64,000 bases of DNA from Corynebacterium meitnerae (GCF_027570075.1 NZ_JAKMUS010000001.1:62001-126000); one strand, 5' to 3'. Counted from the first letter of the stretch, positions 20,718 to 34,302 are shown. Program-made: numbers and translations. Notes: generated by a model from the letters alone, not told the origin.

Positions 20718-21686
20718 ATGGGCAGCAAAATGGATGCGGCAGCGGAACTGACGCGGGGATTGACCAGCCAGGACCGTGCACAGGTGTTGGCGGAAGCCTT
20801 GCCGTGGCTTCAACACTTCCGCGACAAGATCGTGGTGGTGAAGTACGGCGGCAACGCCATGATTGATGATGAGCTGAAGTCAGCCTTCGCCGCCGACATG
20901 GTGTTCCTGCGCACCGTGGGCGCCAAGCCGGTGGTCGTCCATGGCGGTGGCCCACAGATCACCACCATGCTGGGCCGTTTGGGGCTCGACGGTGGCGAGT
21001 TCGTTGGTGGTTTCCGCGTGACCACGCCGGAGATTCTCGATGTCGTGCGCATGGTTCTCTTCGGCCAGGTTGGCCGTGACTTGTTGGGGCGCATCAACTC
21101 CCACGGCCCGTACGCAGTGGGCACGTCAGGCGAGGATGCCGGCCTTTTCACCGCGGAGAAGCGCCTCGTTGAGGTGGACGGTGAGATGACGGACATTGGT
21201 CTCGTCGGCGAGATCGTGGACGTAGACCCCACGGCGGTGATGGACATTATCGACGCGGGCAGGATCCCCGTGGTGTCCGGCATTGCGCCTGGTGCGGATG
21301 GCAATGTGTACAACATCAACGCGGACTCCGCCGCTGGTGCGCTCGCTGCTGCCTTGAACGCAGAGCGCCTCGTGGTGCTCACCAACGTTGAAGGCCTGTA
21401 CACCGATTGGCCGAACAAGGATTCTTTGGTGTCCAAGATCGAGGTGGGTGAGCTGGAGAAGATCGTGCCGAATCTTGATTCGGGCATGATCCCCAAGATG
21501 GAAGCGTGCCTGACGGCCGTGAACGGGGGAGTGGCAGCAGCACACGTCATTGACGGGCGTATCCCGCACTCCGTTCTGTTGGAGCTGCTCACCATGGGTG
21601 GCATTGGCACCATGGTTCTGCCCAATGAATATGAGCGTGAGAACTACCCGGATGGCACCGTGTTCAGGAAGGACGATATGCAATGA
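20718..21686 (+). CDS. argB: Acetylglutamate kinase
   Basis: 322 aa amino acid kinase carrying out the second, usually arginine-inhibited step. Visible motifs: [15 protein letters not shown] (phosphate-binding Lys), [10 protein letters not shown], and [21 protein letters not shown] for ATP and substrate binding. An N-terminal helix of about 25 residues precedes the kinase core; such a helix marks the hexameric, arginine-sensitive enzymes known from C. glutamicum, so feedback inhibition is likely. The last 4 nt (ATGA) overlap the argD start, indicating coupling. Confidence 0.96.
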   Translation: MGSKMDAAAELTRGLTSQDRAQVLAEALPWLQHFRDKIVVVKYGGNAMIDDELKSAFAADMVFLRTVGAKPVVVHGGGPQITTMLGRLGLDGGEFVGGFRVTTPEILDVVRMVLFGQVGRDLLGRINSHGPYAVGTSGEDAGLFTAEKRLVEVDGEMTDIGLVGEIVDVDPTAVMDIIDAGRIPVVSGIAPGADGNVYNINADSAAGALAAALNAERLVVLTNVEGLYTDWPNKDSLVSKIEVGELEKIVPNLDSGMIPKMEACLTAVNGGVAAAHVIDGRIPHSVLLELLTMGGIGTMVLPNEYERENYPDGTVFRKDDMQ

Positions 21687-22906
21687 GCGATACAGTGAGT
21701 GATTCTTCAGTGACGAACGCGAAAGCGCTGGCCGAGTGGTCGGGTGTGTTCATGGATTCCTATGGCACCCCGCAGTTGCAGTTGGTGTCTGGGGATGGTG
21801 CCACGGTGACTGATGCTGATGGCAAGACCTACATCGATCTGCTCGCGGGCATTGCCGTTAATTCCCTGGGTCATGGGCACCCGGCGGTGGTGGAAGCCGT
21901 CGAACAGCAAGTGCGCACCCTTGGGCACATCTCCAATTTCTTTGGCTCTGAGCCAGCGTTAGCAGTGGCGAAAGAATTGCGCGCGCGCTTTGGTGTTGAT
22001 GATGCACGCGTGTTCTTCTGCAACTCGGGTGCAGAGGCTAATGAGGCAGCGTTCAAGATCTCTCGTCTGACTGGGCGGACACGGGTGCTCAGCGCCGTGC
22101 ATGGGTTCCATGGACGCACGATGGGTGCGCTGTCGTTGACCGGGCAGCCGGCCAAGCAGAAGCCTTTTGAACCACTGGTGCCGGGCGTGGAGTTCTACAC
22201 GTACGGTGACATTGAGAACCTCCGCGGGCTCGTTGAGCAGGATCCGGAGAACACAGCGGCTATCTTCCTAGAGCCAATCCAGGGTGAGACCGGCGTCATC
22301 CCGGCGCCGGAGGGGTTCTTGGAGGATGTTCGCGCGCTGTGCGATAAGCACGGAATCCTCATGGTGGTTGATGAGGTGCAAACGGGTGTGGGGCGTACTG
22401 GAGACTTCTTCGCGCACCAGGCAGCAGGGGTCACCCCGGACATTGTGACGATGGCCAAGGGTCTGGCCGGGGGCATGCCTATCGGTGCAGTGATTGCCCG
22501 TGGCAAGGCAGCAACGCTGTTCACGCCCGGCTCCCACGGCACAACGTTTGGCGGCAATCCGATTTCCTGCGCTGCTGCTCAGGCGGTACTCGGTGTGGTC
22601 GACGATGAGTTCTGCCAGACGGTGCGGGCGAAGGGGGAGAAGCTTGCGGGGGACGTCGAAAAGCTAGCTGGCGTTGACCACGTGCGTGGGCGCGGACTCA
22701 TGCTCGGCGTTGTTTTGGACGCGCCAGTGGCGAAGAAGATGGTGGCACGAGGCCTGGCAAACGGCCTGATTCTGAACGCGCCAACGGACCGTGTTGTGCG
22801 ATTGACGCCAACGCTAACCATTAGTGATGAAGAATTGGATGCGGCAGTAGCAGCATTCGCAACAACCTTGGCGGAGTGTCTCCGCGCGGAAGCTGAAGGA
22901 GAATAA
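21683..22906 (+). CDS. argD: Acetylornithine aminotransferase
   Basis: 407 aa class III PLP-dependent aminotransferase that forms N-acetylornithine. The core motifs are [36 protein letters not shown], the [13 protein letters not shown] cofactor-binding stretch, and [15 protein letters not shown] containing the Lys that binds PLP. Overlaps argB by 4 nt and is followed by argF after 3 nt, so it is mid-operon. It may also serve lysine synthesis as in other bacteria (inference). Confidence 0.96.
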   Translation: MSDTVSDSSVTNAKALAEWSGVFMDSYGTPQLQLVSGDGATVTDADGKTYIDLLAGIAVNSLGHGHPAVVEAVEQQVRTLGHISNFFGSEPALAVAKELRARFGVDDARVFFCNSGAEANEAAFKISRLTGRTRVLSAVHGFHGRTMGALSLTGQPAKQKPFEPLVPGVEFYTYGDIENLRGLVEQDPENTAAIFLEPIQGETGVIPAPEGFLEDVRALCDKHGILMVVDEVQTGVGRTGDFFAHQAAGVTPDIVTMAKGLAGGMPIGAVIARGKAATLFTPGSHGTTFGGNPISCAAAQAVLGVVDDEFCQTVRAKGEKLAGDVEKLAGVDHVRGRGLMLGVVLDAPVAKKMVARGLANGLILNAPTDRVVRLTPTLTISDEELDAAVAAFATTLAECLRAEAEGE

Positions 22907-23860
<954 letters not shown>

Positions 23861-23861
23861 C

Positions 23862-24380
23862 ATGACCGCACCGAATTCACGCACAGTGCGCCAGGCAAAG
23901 ATTCTGGCGATTTTGGATCACACGCGGGTGTCCTCCCAGGTCCAGCTGTCCGAGCTGCTTCTCGACGAAGGCATTGATATCACTCAAGCCACCCTGTCCC
24001 GTGATTTGGATGAGCTGGGTGCCCGCAAGGTCCGACCATCTGGTGGCGGCCGTTCCTACTATGCCGTCGGCGAAGAAGCCCAGTCCTTCCAGGCTTCGCC
24101 GAAAGGTCCGCGGGACAAACTCCGCCGTATGCTCGCCGAGCTTGTGGTGTCCATCGACCACACTGGCAACATCGCTGTCCTGCGCACCCCGGCGGGCGCC
24201 GCACAGTACCTGGCTAGCTACATCGACCGCGTCGCACTGGACAAAGTCGTGGGTACTATCGCTGGCGATGACACCGTCTTCGTACTGGCGCGTGAGCCCC
24301 TCACCGGCAAAGAGCTGGCGGAGGAGTTCATGGGCGACCGCGAAGAGCATTCCGACGGCGAGGACCCAGGAGCAGGGTAG
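23862..24380 (+). CDS. argR: Arginine repressor ArgR
   Basis: 172 aa. The N-terminal winged helix (residues about 8-75, [20 protein letters not shown]) binds ARG boxes. The C-terminal domain (about 95-160) oligomerises and binds arginine, with the conserved [14 protein letters not shown] segment. Lying inside the operon between argF and argG, it probably controls its own synthesis. The last 12-15 residues are acidic and not conserved. The gap to argG (94 nt) holds a further promoter-like region. Confidence 0.95.
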   Translation: MTAPNSRTVRQAKILAILDHTRVSSQVQLSELLLDEGIDITQATLSRDLDELGARKVRPSGGGRSYYAVGEEAQSFQASPKGPRDKLRRMLAELVVSIDHTGNIAVLRTPAGAAQYLASYIDRVALDKVVGTIAGDDTVFVLAREPLTGKELAEEFMGDREEHSDGEDPGAG

Positions 24381-24391
24381 TACGCTGTCAT

Positions 24392-24427
24392 ACAGTCTTT
24401 TCACGCAGTGAAGCCGTGAATATTCAA
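24392..24427 (+). promoter_or_regulatory. Possible argG promoter and ArgR half-site pair
   Basis: TACAGT (24392-24397) fits a -10. TGAATATTCA (24418-24427) is a perfect palindrome of the two ARG-box halves TGAAT and ATTCA with no spacer, about 14 nt after the expected start of transcription. A second control point for argGH is plausible; the spacing differs from the classical box. Confidence 0.45.
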
Positions 24428-24474
24428 CAAAACATTACAAAGCCCACAACAGAGCTAAGGAGCCCTGAACACAT

Positions 24475-27113
<2,639 letters not shown>

Positions 27114-27163
27114 GAGTCTCAAGTTAGCCTGCAGAGTGGCATGGGACACAATAAACTGTGCCC

Positions 27164-28432
27164 ATGTCCACGCAAGAGCCTCATACCTCCTACGGCACGA
27201 GTTTTGCGCCCACTTTTGGGCCATCGGATACTGGGACGCCCAGTAGCAACTCATCCGGAAAGAAGCGTCGGGGATGCTCCGTTGGTCTCGGCATCCTGCT
27301 CATCATTGTTGCCGTCCTGGCCGTCTTGATGGGACGCGGAATGATTCCCGGGCCATCTGGTCTGACTGATCGCTTCAGCGCCGGAAGCGATGGGGATTCC
27401 AAGCCAGCTCCCGCTAAAGGAACCAAGGCCATCCATGGCGTGGTGGGGTCAGAGAAGCGGGAGTACTTCGAGGACCCCGCTGTGGTGGAACGTTTGGCGG
27501 AACTTGGGTACACCGTCACGGTGAGCACCGCCGGTTCACGGCGTATCGCCACCGAAGTGGACCTGGATAATGAAGACTTCGTCTCCCCATCCTCCAGTCC
27601 GGCTACCCAGAAGGTGACGGACCAGGGGTCGGGCTATACCGCTGATTACCCGTTCTTCTCCCCGATGGCGGTAGCTACGTTCAAACCGATCGTGGACTTG
27701 CTCATGGGTGCTGGCGTGGTGCGCCAGGAGGGGGAGAGCTACATCCTCGACATGAACAAGTACATCGACATCACCAAGGAGGGGAAGCGCTGGCGTGATC
27801 TAGGCGATAGCTTCCCGTCGCCGCGCAATGTTCAGATTTCTACGACGGACATTCGTACGTCCAATTCGGCAGCGATGTTCCTGTCTATCCTGGCGTGGCA
27901 GTTCGGTGAACGTGAACCGGACAAGGCAGATGATGTTGCATGGCTGACGCAGCAGGTGTCGCCGTACTTCACCGGTCAGGGCTACACCCAGTCTTCGTCC
28001 GCAGGGCCGTTCAATGACTACTTGAGCCAAGGCATGGGATCCACGCCGATGGTGCTTGTCTACGAGGCCCAGTTCCTCGGCGAGCAAATGAAGCCGAACT
28101 CCCGCATCAAGGACGACATGGTGCTGGTTCAGCTTGAGCCGACGATGCTGGCTAACCACGGCATCGTAGGCATCAGCGCAGAGGGCAAGGAGCTTGGGCG
28201 CCTCTTGTCCACGGATGAGACGCTGCAGCGCCTGGCGGCGCAGCACGGGTTCCGCCCAGCGAGCAATGATTATCTGACGGAAGCCCTGGCAGACAAGGGG
28301 CTTCCCGCACCGTCGAGCTACGTCTCGTCGGTGGACCCACCAAACTACGACCGGTTGGAAGCACTCATTGAGGGAACGGGCACGCGCTATGGCACCGTCC
28401 CGCCACGGAATCAAGAGGAGCAAGAGAAATGA
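27164..28432 (+). CDS. Membrane-anchored extracellular protein, binding-protein-like
   Basis: 422 aa from ATG 27164; TAAACT ends 6 nt upstream and no ribosome site is present, so it is probably leaderless (GTG 27158 is an alternative). A Ser/Pro-rich cytoplasmic tail of 36 residues and KKRRG precede one transmembrane helix (about 38-56). The outer domain (about 80-422) has periplasmic-binding-protein features: KAIHGVVGSEKREYFEDP, a segment like the hinge of type 2 binding proteins, and STTDIRTSNSAAMFLS. I cannot name the family. Its stop overlaps the start of the next gene by 4 nt (ATGA), so it works with the VWA lipoprotein. Function unknown. Confidence 0.7.
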   Translation: MSTQEPHTSYGTSFAPTFGPSDTGTPSSNSSGKKRRGCSVGLGILLIIVAVLAVLMGRGMIPGPSGLTDRFSAGSDGDSKPAPAKGTKAIHGVVGSEKREYFEDPAVVERLAELGYTVTVSTAGSRRIATEVDLDNEDFVSPSSSPATQKVTDQGSGYTADYPFFSPMAVATFKPIVDLLMGAGVVRQEGESYILDMNKYIDITKEGKRWRDLGDSFPSPRNVQISTTDIRTSNSAAMFLSILAWQFGEREPDKADDVAWLTQQVSPYFTGQGYTQSSSAGPFNDYLSQGMGSTPMVLVYEAQFLGEQMKPNSRIKDDMVLVQLEPTMLANHGIVGISAEGKELGRLLSTDETLQRLAAQHGFRPASNDYLTEALADKGLPAPSSYVSSVDPPNYDRLEALIEGTGTRYGTVPPRNQEEQEK

Positions 28433-30003
28433 AGAAGTTAGTAGCGCTGCTTGTTGCTCTCCTGACGGGTAGCGTCCTCGTCGCCTGTGGCGAGAACAGC
28501 AAAGACCCTAACGCATCCCCGTTTTTCCCGGATGACGCGCTGAGCATTGTCGCTGCGACCGAGTTAAAGGATCTTGAACCCCTTGTCATGCAGGCTTCGC
28601 GTGATCTCGGGTTTCCCATCACGTTGGAGTTCCACGGGGGCACTCTGCAGAATTCCCAGGACCTCAAGAACGGAAAGTTCAACGGTGAGGTTGACGCAAC
28701 CTGGATGGCTACCAACCGCTATGTCGATCTGATTGGTGCCCGTGGTGCGCTGGCGGATGAGACGAAGATTGCTTCGAGTCCAGTCGCGTTTGGTGTGAAC
28801 AAGGCCAAGGCAAAGGAACTTGGGTGGGACATCAAGCAACCCACCTGGAGTGACTTTGCTGACGCAGCTCGCGAAGGGAAATTCACCTTCGGCATGACCG
28901 ATCCATCTTCGTCGAATTCTGGCTTCTCAGCTCTCGTCTCCGTGGCCACCGCGATGGCTGATACCGGCTCCGCGTTGACTGATCATGATGTGGAGAAGGT
29001 TAGTCCGAGGCTTCAAGAACTGTTCCAAGCGCTCACGCTGGTTTCCGGATCTTCGGGTTGGCTCGCGGATGTGTTTAAAGAGGACCCGAGTAAGGCCGAC
29101 GCGATTATTAACTACGAATCCACGCTCCATCAGCTCCGCGCTGAGGGTGCTGCGATTGAGGTTATCGTGCCGGCTGACGGTGTGATCTCTGCGGATTATC
29201 CATTGTCAACGTTGGCGGAGCCCAAGAACGACGATGCAGCAGCAAAGGTGAAAGCACTCTCTGCCTGGCTGCTTGACCACCAGCAGAGCGTCGCGGAGTC
29301 TTTCCGTCGCCCAGTTAGCGATGTTGAGAACATGCCGGCGGAACTGCAAGGCCAGACGGTCATTGAGCTGCCGTTCCCAGGCAATTACGGCACCGTGCAG
29401 AGCCTCGTCGACCGCTACAACAACGAGTTCCGTACTCGCGGTAACACGACGTTCGTGTTGGATACCTCCGGTTCCATGGAAGGAGAGCGCCTCGATTCAC
29501 TGAAAGAGATCATGACGTCCCTGATTGACGGTTCGGCTGCAACGGACACCGGAAATGTGTCCTTGCGCGATGGGGAAATGGTGACGCTCCAGCAATTCGC
29601 GAGTGTCCCGTACGTGCCCTTCACCGGTGAGTACAACTCCGCTGACCCGGCTGTAAAGAAGCAATTCCAGGACTACATCGATGGATTCCAGGCTGGTGGG
29701 GAAACCAATATCTACGACACACTCATTGATGTCATCACGAAGACTGATCCGAAGGCGGGTATTACGTCGATCGTGCTTCTGACTGATGGTGAAGTGACGG
29801 CTGGGCGAGACCTCGCGACCTTCAAGCAGGACTATGACCGGATCACCTTGAAGAAAGGCACTGTCCCAGTCTTTGTCATCTTGTACGGTGAAGCCAATGT
29901 TGAAGAGATGAACCTACTGGCTGACATGACTGGTGGAGCTGTGTTCGACGCGCTCAATGGTGATCTCGCCGAGGCGTTCAAGGAGATTCGTGGGTACCAA
30001 TAA
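28429..30003 (+). CDS. Lipoprotein with substrate-binding and VWA domains
   Basis: 524 aa. Signal peptide with lipobox LVAC, lipidated Cys at residue 20. Residues about 36-330 look like a type 2 binding protein (SIVAATELKDLEPLV; WMATNRYVDLIG; TDPSSSNSGFSALVS, a ligand-loop pattern). A C-terminal von Willebrand A domain (about 340-515) has an intact MIDAS: D345-T-S347-G-S349, GGETNIYD and LLTDGEV. It should sit on the outer face of the membrane and bind a ligand and, through a divalent metal, a protein partner. Overlaps the gene before by 4 nt and the gene after by 14 nt, indicating one operon. Ligand unknown. Confidence 0.82.
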   Translation: MKKLVALLVALLTGSVLVACGENSKDPNASPFFPDDALSIVAATELKDLEPLVMQASRDLGFPITLEFHGGTLQNSQDLKNGKFNGEVDATWMATNRYVDLIGARGALADETKIASSPVAFGVNKAKAKELGWDIKQPTWSDFADAAREGKFTFGMTDPSSSNSGFSALVSVATAMADTGSALTDHDVEKVSPRLQELFQALTLVSGSSGWLADVFKEDPSKADAIINYESTLHQLRAEGAAIEVIVPADGVISADYPLSTLAEPKNDDAAAKVKALSAWLLDHQQSVAESFRRPVSDVENMPAELQGQTVIELPFPGNYGTVQSLVDRYNNEFRTRGNTTFVLDTSGSMEGERLDSLKEIMTSLIDGSAATDTGNVSLRDGEMVTLQQFASVPYVPFTGEYNSADPAVKKQFQDYIDGFQAGGETNIYDTLIDVITKTDPKAGITSIVLLTDGEVTAGRDLATFKQDYDRITLKKGTVPVFVILYGEANVEEMNLLADMTGGAVFDALNGDLAEAFKEIRGYQ

Positions 30004-30619
30004 TCGCTTTGCCGAAGCTCTCAGCGGTGATAACTTTTTCACCTCCAGGAAGAACTTGGTGGGCATGGGCCTTGCCACGGCTGTCATTGGTGTTCAGTTG
30101 GTGTTTCCCTTCGGGCTCTTGTGGCCGGTCGCCGCGGCCGCCGCGTGGGGCGCTGGTGTGCTGCTGACTCCTGCGCCACCGCAAAAGGCTCTTCCCTCGA
30201 ACACTCCACCAGCGCTGCCACCGGGGAAGCAGTTGGACGCAAGGCTTGATCAGGCCCTTCAGCCGCTGTACAAGGTAGATCCGCCGGCGTCCGTTGGGGT
30301 GCAGGCGATGGAGCTGGAAGAGACACTGAAGTTCGTTCTGGATGAGTGGGATGACTTGGAATCAGCGCCGCAGCATCAGCAGACCATCTGGAACATCGTG
30401 AATATCTACCTGCCTGAGGTGATAACGACGTACCTGGGCGCGCCGCAATACCGCAGCCCGGAGGCTGCTGATGTTGTCACCGGCTCTCTCACCACGCTGA
30501 CCAACGCGGCGGAAAAAGTGAAGCAGGGCATCTTGGACCAGAACCTGCGTGCTTTGGATTCGCAGGCGCGTACGCTGCGGGAAGCCTTCGGTGACCTGCC
30601 TGGGTTGGATGAGAACTGA
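29990..30619 (+). CDS. XpaC-like membrane protein
   Basis: 209 aa from GTG 29990, which has AAGGAG 4 nt upstream inside the end of the VWA gene. Two hydrophobic segments (about residues 20-55, KNLVGMGLATAVIGVQLVF and WPVAAAAAWGAGVLL) are followed by a Pro-rich linker and a helical soluble domain. Its IYLPEVITTYLGAP and NLRALDSQARTLREAF resemble the C-terminal domain of XpaC / 5-bromo-4-chloroindolyl phosphate hydrolysis proteins, which often accompany TelA-type tellurite or stress genes. No TelA is seen here. It is translationally coupled to the VWA lipoprotein. Confidence 0.65.
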   Translation: MGTNNRFAEALSGDNFFTSRKNLVGMGLATAVIGVQLVFPFGLLWPVAAAAAWGAGVLLTPAPPQKALPSNTPPALPPGKQLDARLDQALQPLYKVDPPASVGVQAMELEETLKFVLDEWDDLESAPQHQQTIWNIVNIYLPEVITTYLGAPQYRSPEAADVVTGSLTTLTNAAEKVKQGILDQNLRALDSQARTLREAFGDLPGLDEN

Positions 30620-30639
30620 ACAAGGTACGATGAAGCACC

Positions 30640-30831
30640 ATGACGGCGAATAATTCAACGCTTGACCCGCAGCTCCTCGATATTCTCGCGTGCCCGAAAG
30701 ATAAGGGCCCGCTGGAGTATCTCAAGGACGAGCAATTGCTGGTCAACCGCCGGCTTGGTATTGCCTATCGCATCGATGAGGGCATCCCAGTTTTGCTTAT
30801 CGACGAAGCAGAGCCGTACCCCGCCGCATAG
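30640..30831 (+). CDS. Trm112 family small protein
   Basis: 63 aa. LDPQLLDILACPKDKGPLEYL and GIAYRIDEGIPVLLIDEAEP match the Trm112/YcaR family, whose members support methyltransferases or have unknown roles. Only one Cys remains of the usual CPxCK pair (here CPKDK), as in several actinobacterial members, so zinc binding is doubtful. TACGAT lies 8 nt before the ATG and no ribosome site is seen, so it could be leaderless. tyrS follows after 74 nt. Confidence 0.8.
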   Translation: MTANNSTLDPQLLDILACPKDKGPLEYLKDEQLLVNRRLGIAYRIDEGIPVLLIDEAEPYPAA

Positions 30832-30905
30832 AACCCGGCAGCGGGCTGCTCACCTTTTCTTTGAATTTCCATCTACAACTCAACGAGGCTTGAAAGAACT
30901 GCTCC

Positions 30906-32180
30906 ATGGCTGACAGTGCAAACATTATCGACGAACTAGAGTGGCGCGGACTGATCAACCAGTCCACTGACTTGGATGCGCTGCGGGACGCTACCGCGGC
31001 ACCGATCACCCTGTATGCAGGTTTTGATCCGACGGGTCCGTCCTTGCACGCTGGTCACCTCGTGCCGTTGCTGATGTTGCGCCGCTTCCAGGAAGCTGGC
31101 CACACACCGATCGTGCTCGCTGGTGGGGCTACGGGCATGATTGGTGACCCGCGTGATGTGGGGGAGCGCTCCATGAACTCCGCCGACACCGTCGGTGATT
31201 GGGCTAAGCGTATTGCTGGCCAGCTTGAGCGTTTCGTGTCCTTTGAGGGCGAGAACGCAGCCATCATGGTGAACAACGCGGACTGGATCAATGAGATGTC
31301 CGTGATTACGTTCCTGCGTGATGTGGGAAAGCACTTCTCCTTGTCCACGATGCTCTCCCGTGACACGGTGAAGCGTCGTTTGGAAAATGACGGTATCTCT
31401 TACACCGAGTTTTCCTACATGCTCCTGCAGGCCAATGACTACGTGCAGCTGCGCCGGCGTCATGATTGCGTGTTGCAGGTCGGTGGCTCTGATCAGTGGG
31501 GCAACTTGGTTGCGGGCGTGGATCTCAACCGCCGCATTGACGGTGCGTCCGTGCACGCCCTGACGGTTCCGCTGGTCACTGACTCTGAGGGCAAGAAGTT
31601 TGGCAAGTCCACCGGTGGTGGCTCGTTGTGGTTGGACCCGGAGATGACCAGCCCGTACCGCTGGTACCAGTACTTCATCAACACCGCGGACGCCGATGTG
31701 ATCCGCTACCTCCGCTGGTTCACCTTCCTGACCAAGGAGGAGCTGGATGAGCTCGAGGTTGAGGTCAAGGAGCGTCCGTTCAAGCGCGTTGCACAGAAGA
31801 AGCTTGCACAGGAGATGACGGACCTGGTTCACGGTCCGGAGGCCACCAAGAACGTGGAGCTTGCATCCCAGGCACTCTTTGGCCGCGCTGAACTGACCGA
31901 TCTGGATGAAGCAACGCTGGCTGCCGCTGTGTCCGAGACAGAGGTCTTTGAGATCAACGCGAGTGAGCCGCGCACCATCGTGGACATGCTCGTGGGCACT
32001 GGTCTGGCTGAGTCCAAGGGTGCTGCACGCCGCACCATCAAGGAAGGCGGCGCTTACGCAAACAATCAGCGCATTGATTCTGAGGATTGGGAGCCGTCTG
32101 AAGCAGATCTGCTCCACGGTTCTTGGATTGTGCTGCGTCGTGGCAAGAAGAACTTCTCTGGCGTCAAGGTGAACGGGTAG
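30906..32180 (+). CDS. tyrS: Tyrosine--tRNA ligase
   Basis: 424 aa class I synthetase. The HIGH-type motif is HAGH at residues 48-51 and the KMSKS-type motif is KFGKS. A C-terminal S4 RNA-binding domain (about 355-420, [21 protein letters not shown]) contacts tRNA. GAAAGAACTG is a weak ribosome site before the ATG at 30906. The leader is too short for a T-box. It heads the string of genes that leads through tlyA to steB in actinobacteria. Confidence 0.97.
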   Translation: MADSANIIDELEWRGLINQSTDLDALRDATAAPITLYAGFDPTGPSLHAGHLVPLLMLRRFQEAGHTPIVLAGGATGMIGDPRDVGERSMNSADTVGDWAKRIAGQLERFVSFEGENAAIMVNNADWINEMSVITFLRDVGKHFSLSTMLSRDTVKRRLENDGISYTEFSYMLLQANDYVQLRRRHDCVLQVGGSDQWGNLVAGVDLNRRIDGASVHALTVPLVTDSEGKKFGKSTGGGSLWLDPEMTSPYRWYQYFINTADADVIRYLRWFTFLTKEELDELEVEVKERPFKRVAQKKLAQEMTDLVHGPEATKNVELASQALFGRAELTDLDEATLAAAVSETEVFEINASEPRTIVDMLVGTGLAESKGAARRTIKEGGAYANNQRIDSEDWEPSEADLLHGSWIVLRRGKKNFSGVKVNG

Positions 32181-32188
32181 GTCAACCA

Positions 32189-33073
32189 ATGAGCGAAGAC
32201 AACAACAAGAAGCACGGTGGCGAGCGCCGCGAACGCCGCGACGGTCGTCCGGACCGCCAGACTGGCGGGAAACGCCAAGGGGATGGCCGTCCACGCCGCA
32301 CTCACGCGAATCGTGGTGGCGCTGGACGTGACGGCAGCAACGGCAAGGTGCGTCACGACAGGTCGAACCCATACCGCCAGGGCTTCCGCGAAGACCGCAT
32401 GGCGCAGAAAGAAAACGAGCCAGCGATTCCGGAGGATATTGATCCGTCCGATCTGGATCCATCGGTGCTGCAGGACCTCCGTGTGCTAGCGAAGGACAAT
32501 GCCGACAAGGTGGCCAAGCACATGATCATGGCGGCCACGTGGATGGCAGATGATCCGCAATTGGCGCTGACTCATGCGCGTGCTGCAAAGAACCGTGCTG
32601 GCCGTGTGGGTGTTGTCCGCGAGGCAGCAGGCATCGCCGCGTATCACGCTGGTGAATGGAAGGAAGCACTGTCTGAACTCCGTGCGGCACGTCGCATGAG
32701 TGGTGGACCAGGTTTGCTGGCCGTCATGGCGGATGCAGAGCGTGGACTTGGTCGCCCAGAAAAAGCCATTGAGATTGGTCGTAGCCCGGAAGTGAAGCAG
32801 CTGGATCCGGATTCACGCATTGAGTTGGCCATTGTGGTCGCCGGCGCGCGCCATGATCTGGGGCAGCACGAATCGGCGTTGGCCACGTTGCAGCAGATGA
32901 ATCCGTCGTTAAGCTCGCAAGGCTTCGCGCAGACCCGTCTGGCCTACGCATACGCGGATGCGCTCGCGCAGGTCGGCCGTACTGATGAGGCGCGTCATTG
33001 GTTCGAGCACGTCGCCGCTGTAGACGACGAGGAGTGGACGGACGCTGCGCAGCGCCTCAAGGAACTGGGCTAG
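32189..33073 (+). CDS. Helical-repeat protein with Arg/Gly-rich N terminus
   Basis: 294 aa from ATG 32189, 8 nt after tyrS. Residues 1-70 are disordered and full of Arg, Gly, Asp and Asn (GGERRERRDGRPDRQ; RGGAGRDG), a composition seen in RNA-binding tails. Residues about 85-290 are helical with TPR-like spacing (DPQLALTHARAAKNRAGR; GEWKEALSELRAARRMSGG; GRTDEARHWFEHVAAVD). Syntenic with the conserved protein after tyrS in mycobacteria. Function unknown; a link to translation is inferred from neighbours only. Confidence 0.7.
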   Translation: MSEDNNKKHGGERRERRDGRPDRQTGGKRQGDGRPRRTHANRGGAGRDGSNGKVRHDRSNPYRQGFREDRMAQKENEPAIPEDIDPSDLDPSVLQDLRVLAKDNADKVAKHMIMAATWMADDPQLALTHARAAKNRAGRVGVVREAAGIAAYHAGEWKEALSELRAARRMSGGPGLLAVMADAERGLGRPEKAIEIGRSPEVKQLDPDSRIELAIVVAGARHDLGQHESALATLQQMNPSLSSQGFAQTRLAYAYADALAQVGRTDEARHWFEHVAAVDDEEWTDAAQRLKELG

Positions 33074-33088
33074 GGGAGTGGATTGGCG

Positions 33089-34111
33089 ATGAGCGGAATC
33101 GCGCCATATGACGCTTTGTTGCTCGACCTGGACGGCACGGTGTGGGCTGGTGGTGACGCTATTCCACATGCTGTTGAAAACATCAACGCGTGTGCTGCCA
33201 CCGGGACGGCCGTTGCTTATGTGACCAACAATGCGTCTAAAGGACCTGATTAGGTTGCGGGCAAGTTGCAGGCGATTGGCCTGAACGCGGCGTCAGCAGA
33301 TGTGCTGACATCAGCACAAGCTGCTGCCTTGCTTGCGCAACGTCATGCGGAGCCCGGCGCGAACGTGCTCGTTGTCGGCGCGGATTCCTTCAAAGACTTG
33401 GTGCGTGATGCTGGTTTCAACGTTGTTGACTCCGCTGATGATGACCCGGCAGTGGTCCTTCACGGCCATAACCCGGACACAGGATGGCGGCAGCTTTCGG
33501 AAGCGGCATTGTCTATTCGCAAGGGTGCTGTTTATCTGGCGAGCAACCTGGATTCGACCTTGCCGGCGGAGCGTGGCTTCATGGTGGGCAATGGATCCAT
33601 GGTCGCCGCGGTGACCAACGCCACGGGTGTCGTGCCTGCTGCTGCCGGCAAGCCGGGGCGCGCCATGTTTGACCTGGCGCAGGAAACCCTTGGTGTGCAT
33701 AAGCCTTTGGTTGTGGGCGACCGTTTGGATACGGATATCGCTGGTGGCGTGGCCGCAGAGATGGACACGCTGCATGTGCTCACTGGTGTTTCAGGGCCGA
33801 AGGCGTTGATTGCGGCACCGGTTGAGCAGCGTCCCACCTTCATCGCCGAGGACATGAGAGTGCTCACGGAATGTGCAGGCGACTTCTCCGCTCTGGCACC
33901 CGCTCCGCAGGGTGGTTTCACCGTGTCGGTTGAAGGGGATGGAGCCGGTGACACCGTGATCATCCTTGGTGGTGGCAACGAGGACTCCACGTGGTTGCAA
34001 GCGCTGCGCACAGTATTGAGCGCTGTGTGGTCGCTTGAGGAGCCTGCGATCAACGTCCAGGTCAAGGCTGCTTCCCCTACAGCTGAGGCCGCTATTGAGG
34101 CATGGTGGTAG
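33089..34111 (+). pseudogene. HAD-IIA sugar-phosphate phosphatase broken by in-frame TAG
   Basis: The frame runs from ATG 33089 (GGGGAG upstream) through LLLDLDGTVWAG, with nucleophile D13 and acid D15, to TAG at 33251-33253 (codon 55), then continues in the same frame to 34111 with normal HAD-IIA sequence: VAGKLQAIGL, SNLDSTLPAERGFMVGNGS and GDRLDTDIAGG. Relatives read PDEVA where this reads PD-stop-VA, so a single GAG to TAG change explains it. The mycobacterial gene at this position (Rv1692) is a glycerol-3-phosphate phosphatase. Without suppression neither part can act: the nucleophile is before the stop and the cap and Mg-binding end are after it. A sequencing error is possible. Confidence 0.88.
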
Positions 34112-34116
34112 GCCCC

Positions 34117-34302
34117 ATGCAGCACCACCCCAAGCCGGTACCCAAGCCGCATGATCCGCGGCAGGCTTCGATGACGCCAGAGGAGCTATCAGCACGCTTC
34201 GAGGCAGTGTTGTCCCAGCCAATGGATGACTTGGCTACGGAATTGGCTGAGTATGAAGCCGCGTATGAGGTGCTCACTGAAGCCCTCCAGGACAGGGTTT
34301 AG
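34117..34302 (+). CDS. Small conserved hypothetical protein
   Basis: 61 aa from ATG 34117, 5 nt after the HAD frame. The N terminus is His/Pro-rich (MQHHPKPVPKPHDPRQ) and the rest is an acidic helix (LSARFEAVLSQPMDDLATEL). It resembles the small protein between the HAD gene and tlyA in mycobacteria. No motif suggests a function. Probably cotranscribed with tlyA, 9 nt downstream. Confidence 0.65.
   Translation: MQHHPKPVPKPHDPRQASMTPEELSARFEAVLSQPMDDLATELAEYEAAYEVLTEALQDRV

Noticed and set aside
30832..30905. T-box before tyrS
   Set aside because: The gap is only 74 nt and unstructured.
30936..32462. 508-codon minus-strand frame over tyrS
   Set aside because: Antisense shadow of tyrS with no recognisable domain.
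33251..33253. Programmed read-through or recoding of the TAG in the HAD gene
   Set aside because: No downstream stem or recoding signal was seen, and the residue expected there is an ordinary Glu. A point mutation or sequencing error is simpler.
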